A stretch of 7,572 nucleotides of DNA. Origin: Candidatus Pacearchaeota archaeon. GTDB taxonomy: Archaea > Nanoarchaeota > Nanoarchaeia > Pacearchaeales > GW2011-AR1. The notes below the pieces were generated by a model that did no database searches, was not told the DNA's origin, and saw only the letters and a program-made list of their open reading frames with translations. Made by a program: the position numbers and the translations under genes. This document shows positions 7,043 through 7,572 of the stretch, piece after piece (position 1 is the stretch's first letter; every line of letters starts with the position of its first letter). Where the stretch lies: the NCBI GenBank assembly GCA_002690445.1, contig NZER01000473.1, forward strand, positions 1 through 7,572, read 5' to 3'.

Positions 7043-7572
7043 TATGATGTAAACCCTGTATTAGGGGTCTGTGAGAACGATACTTCGCCAGACTCCCCAA
7101 ATGGTTGAAAAAATATATTAATCTTATTCCTAAAAAACGGTACGTTGGTAGACCCATTATTAAATCCAAATAAATCAATATCAACTACTAATTGATAAAA
7201 ACTTGAATCATGTCTTTGAATAGCAAAATGGTCTACACCACTGACAAATGTATCCTCCTCTGTATCAATATCTAAAGTATGATAACCATATATTTCTATT
7301 TTAGAAACTGGCGAAAAATATGTATTAGCAGCTATATTAGAAAGATCAGTTCCAAAATTTTGGTCAGAAAAAGTAGATGTATTTCTTACAAGAAGAGTTT
7401 CAAGTTCACCTCCTGCATCAACAGCATATACACCATCTGGTTGGTCTGCTTGCGCCTGTGAAGTAATATACTGTTTCTCACTAAGCTGTCCATAATGCTG
7501 ATAATTCTGCGTATCAAACCCATATGCATTATTATGACGAGCTATTAACTGATATCTAACAAAACTTTGACA
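7042..7572 (-). CDS. C-terminal part of a beta-rich phage protein, candidate tail or other virion protein (N-terminus beyond window)
   Basis: The frame is open from the right edge to TAA at 7044-7042, giving 176 residues of the C-terminal end; the start lies outside. The composition differs from the downstream genes: rich in Tyr, Phe, Asn, Asp, Thr and Ser, with few Lys and Ala, and an alternating pattern typical of beta strands (KIEIYGYHTLDID at 91-103, SSFYQLVVDIDLFGF at 123-137, NKINIFFQPFG at 149-159). No coiled coil or membrane segment is seen. Beta-rich aromatic proteins just upstream of ejection-type genes are often tail tube, fibre or capsid decoration proteins, and T7 gp12 occupies this place in T7. 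That match rests on position and composition only. The reading frame itself is well supported by length and sensible codon use; the frame count is exact (177 codons including stop). Confidence 0.75.
   Translation of the reverse strand, partial: CQSFVRYQLIARHNNAYGFDTQNYQHYGQLSEKQYITSQAQADQPDGVYAVDAGGELETLLVRNTSTFSDQNFGTDLSNIAANTYFSPVSKIEIYGYHTLDIDTEEDTFVSGVDHFAIQRHDSSFYQLVVDIDLFGFNNGSTNVPFFRNKINIFFQPFGESGEVSFSQTPNTGFTS

Noticed and set aside
7053..7068. Short inverted repeat (ACCC / GGGT) near the end of the beta-rich gene, possible terminator
   Set aside because: The stem has only 4-5 pairs, lies inside coding sequence and is not followed by a U-run in the transcript.

Overview
The window looks like a piece of a bacteriophage genome (or prophage), probably from an uncultured phage of a low-GC host. 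Two sampled 60-base lines give about 35-37% G+C. Every supportable gene lies on the minus strand and they are packed end to end, with junctions of 3-4 bases or stop/start overlaps. There is no tRNA, rRNA, IS element, CRISPR array or housekeeping gene. The proteins are alanine/glycine-rich, partly coiled-coil and lack clear enzyme signatures, as expected of virion proteins. The phage assignment is inference from architecture; no homology search was possible.

In transcription order (right to left): (1) 7572-7042, the C-terminal 176 residues of a beta-rich, aromatic-rich protein cut by the right edge; (2) 7042-7001, a possible 13-codon micro-ORF that begins on the stop codon of gene 1 (TAATG); (3) 6986-6132, a 284-residue protein with a disordered acidic linker; (4) 6132-5383, a 249-residue protein starting on the stop codon of gene 3 (TAATG), with a Gly/Ala hydrophobic patch and a long charged helical tail; (5) 5379-3928, a 483-residue helical protein with a Gly/Ala-rich hydrophobic C-terminus; (6) 3923-1, a very large protein (at least 1307 residues) cut by the left edge and open throughout. 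I translated gene 6 by hand: the residue count matches the coordinates exactly and no stop or frameshift was seen.

The order and rising sizes (beta-rich tail-type protein, two small proteins, a mid-size helical protein, then a giant protein) resemble the late region of T7-like podoviruses, where tail tube gp12 is followed by gp13, gp14, gp15 and gp16. The last three of those are internal ejection proteins that form a channel through the cell envelope at infection. My best reading is therefore a tail/ejection-protein cassette translated as one operon with coupled starts. Recognisable sequence identity to T7 proteins is not visible, so the functional assignment stays a hypothesis. No stretch above about 60 bases lacks a candidate gene, and no convincing promoter or terminator was found.
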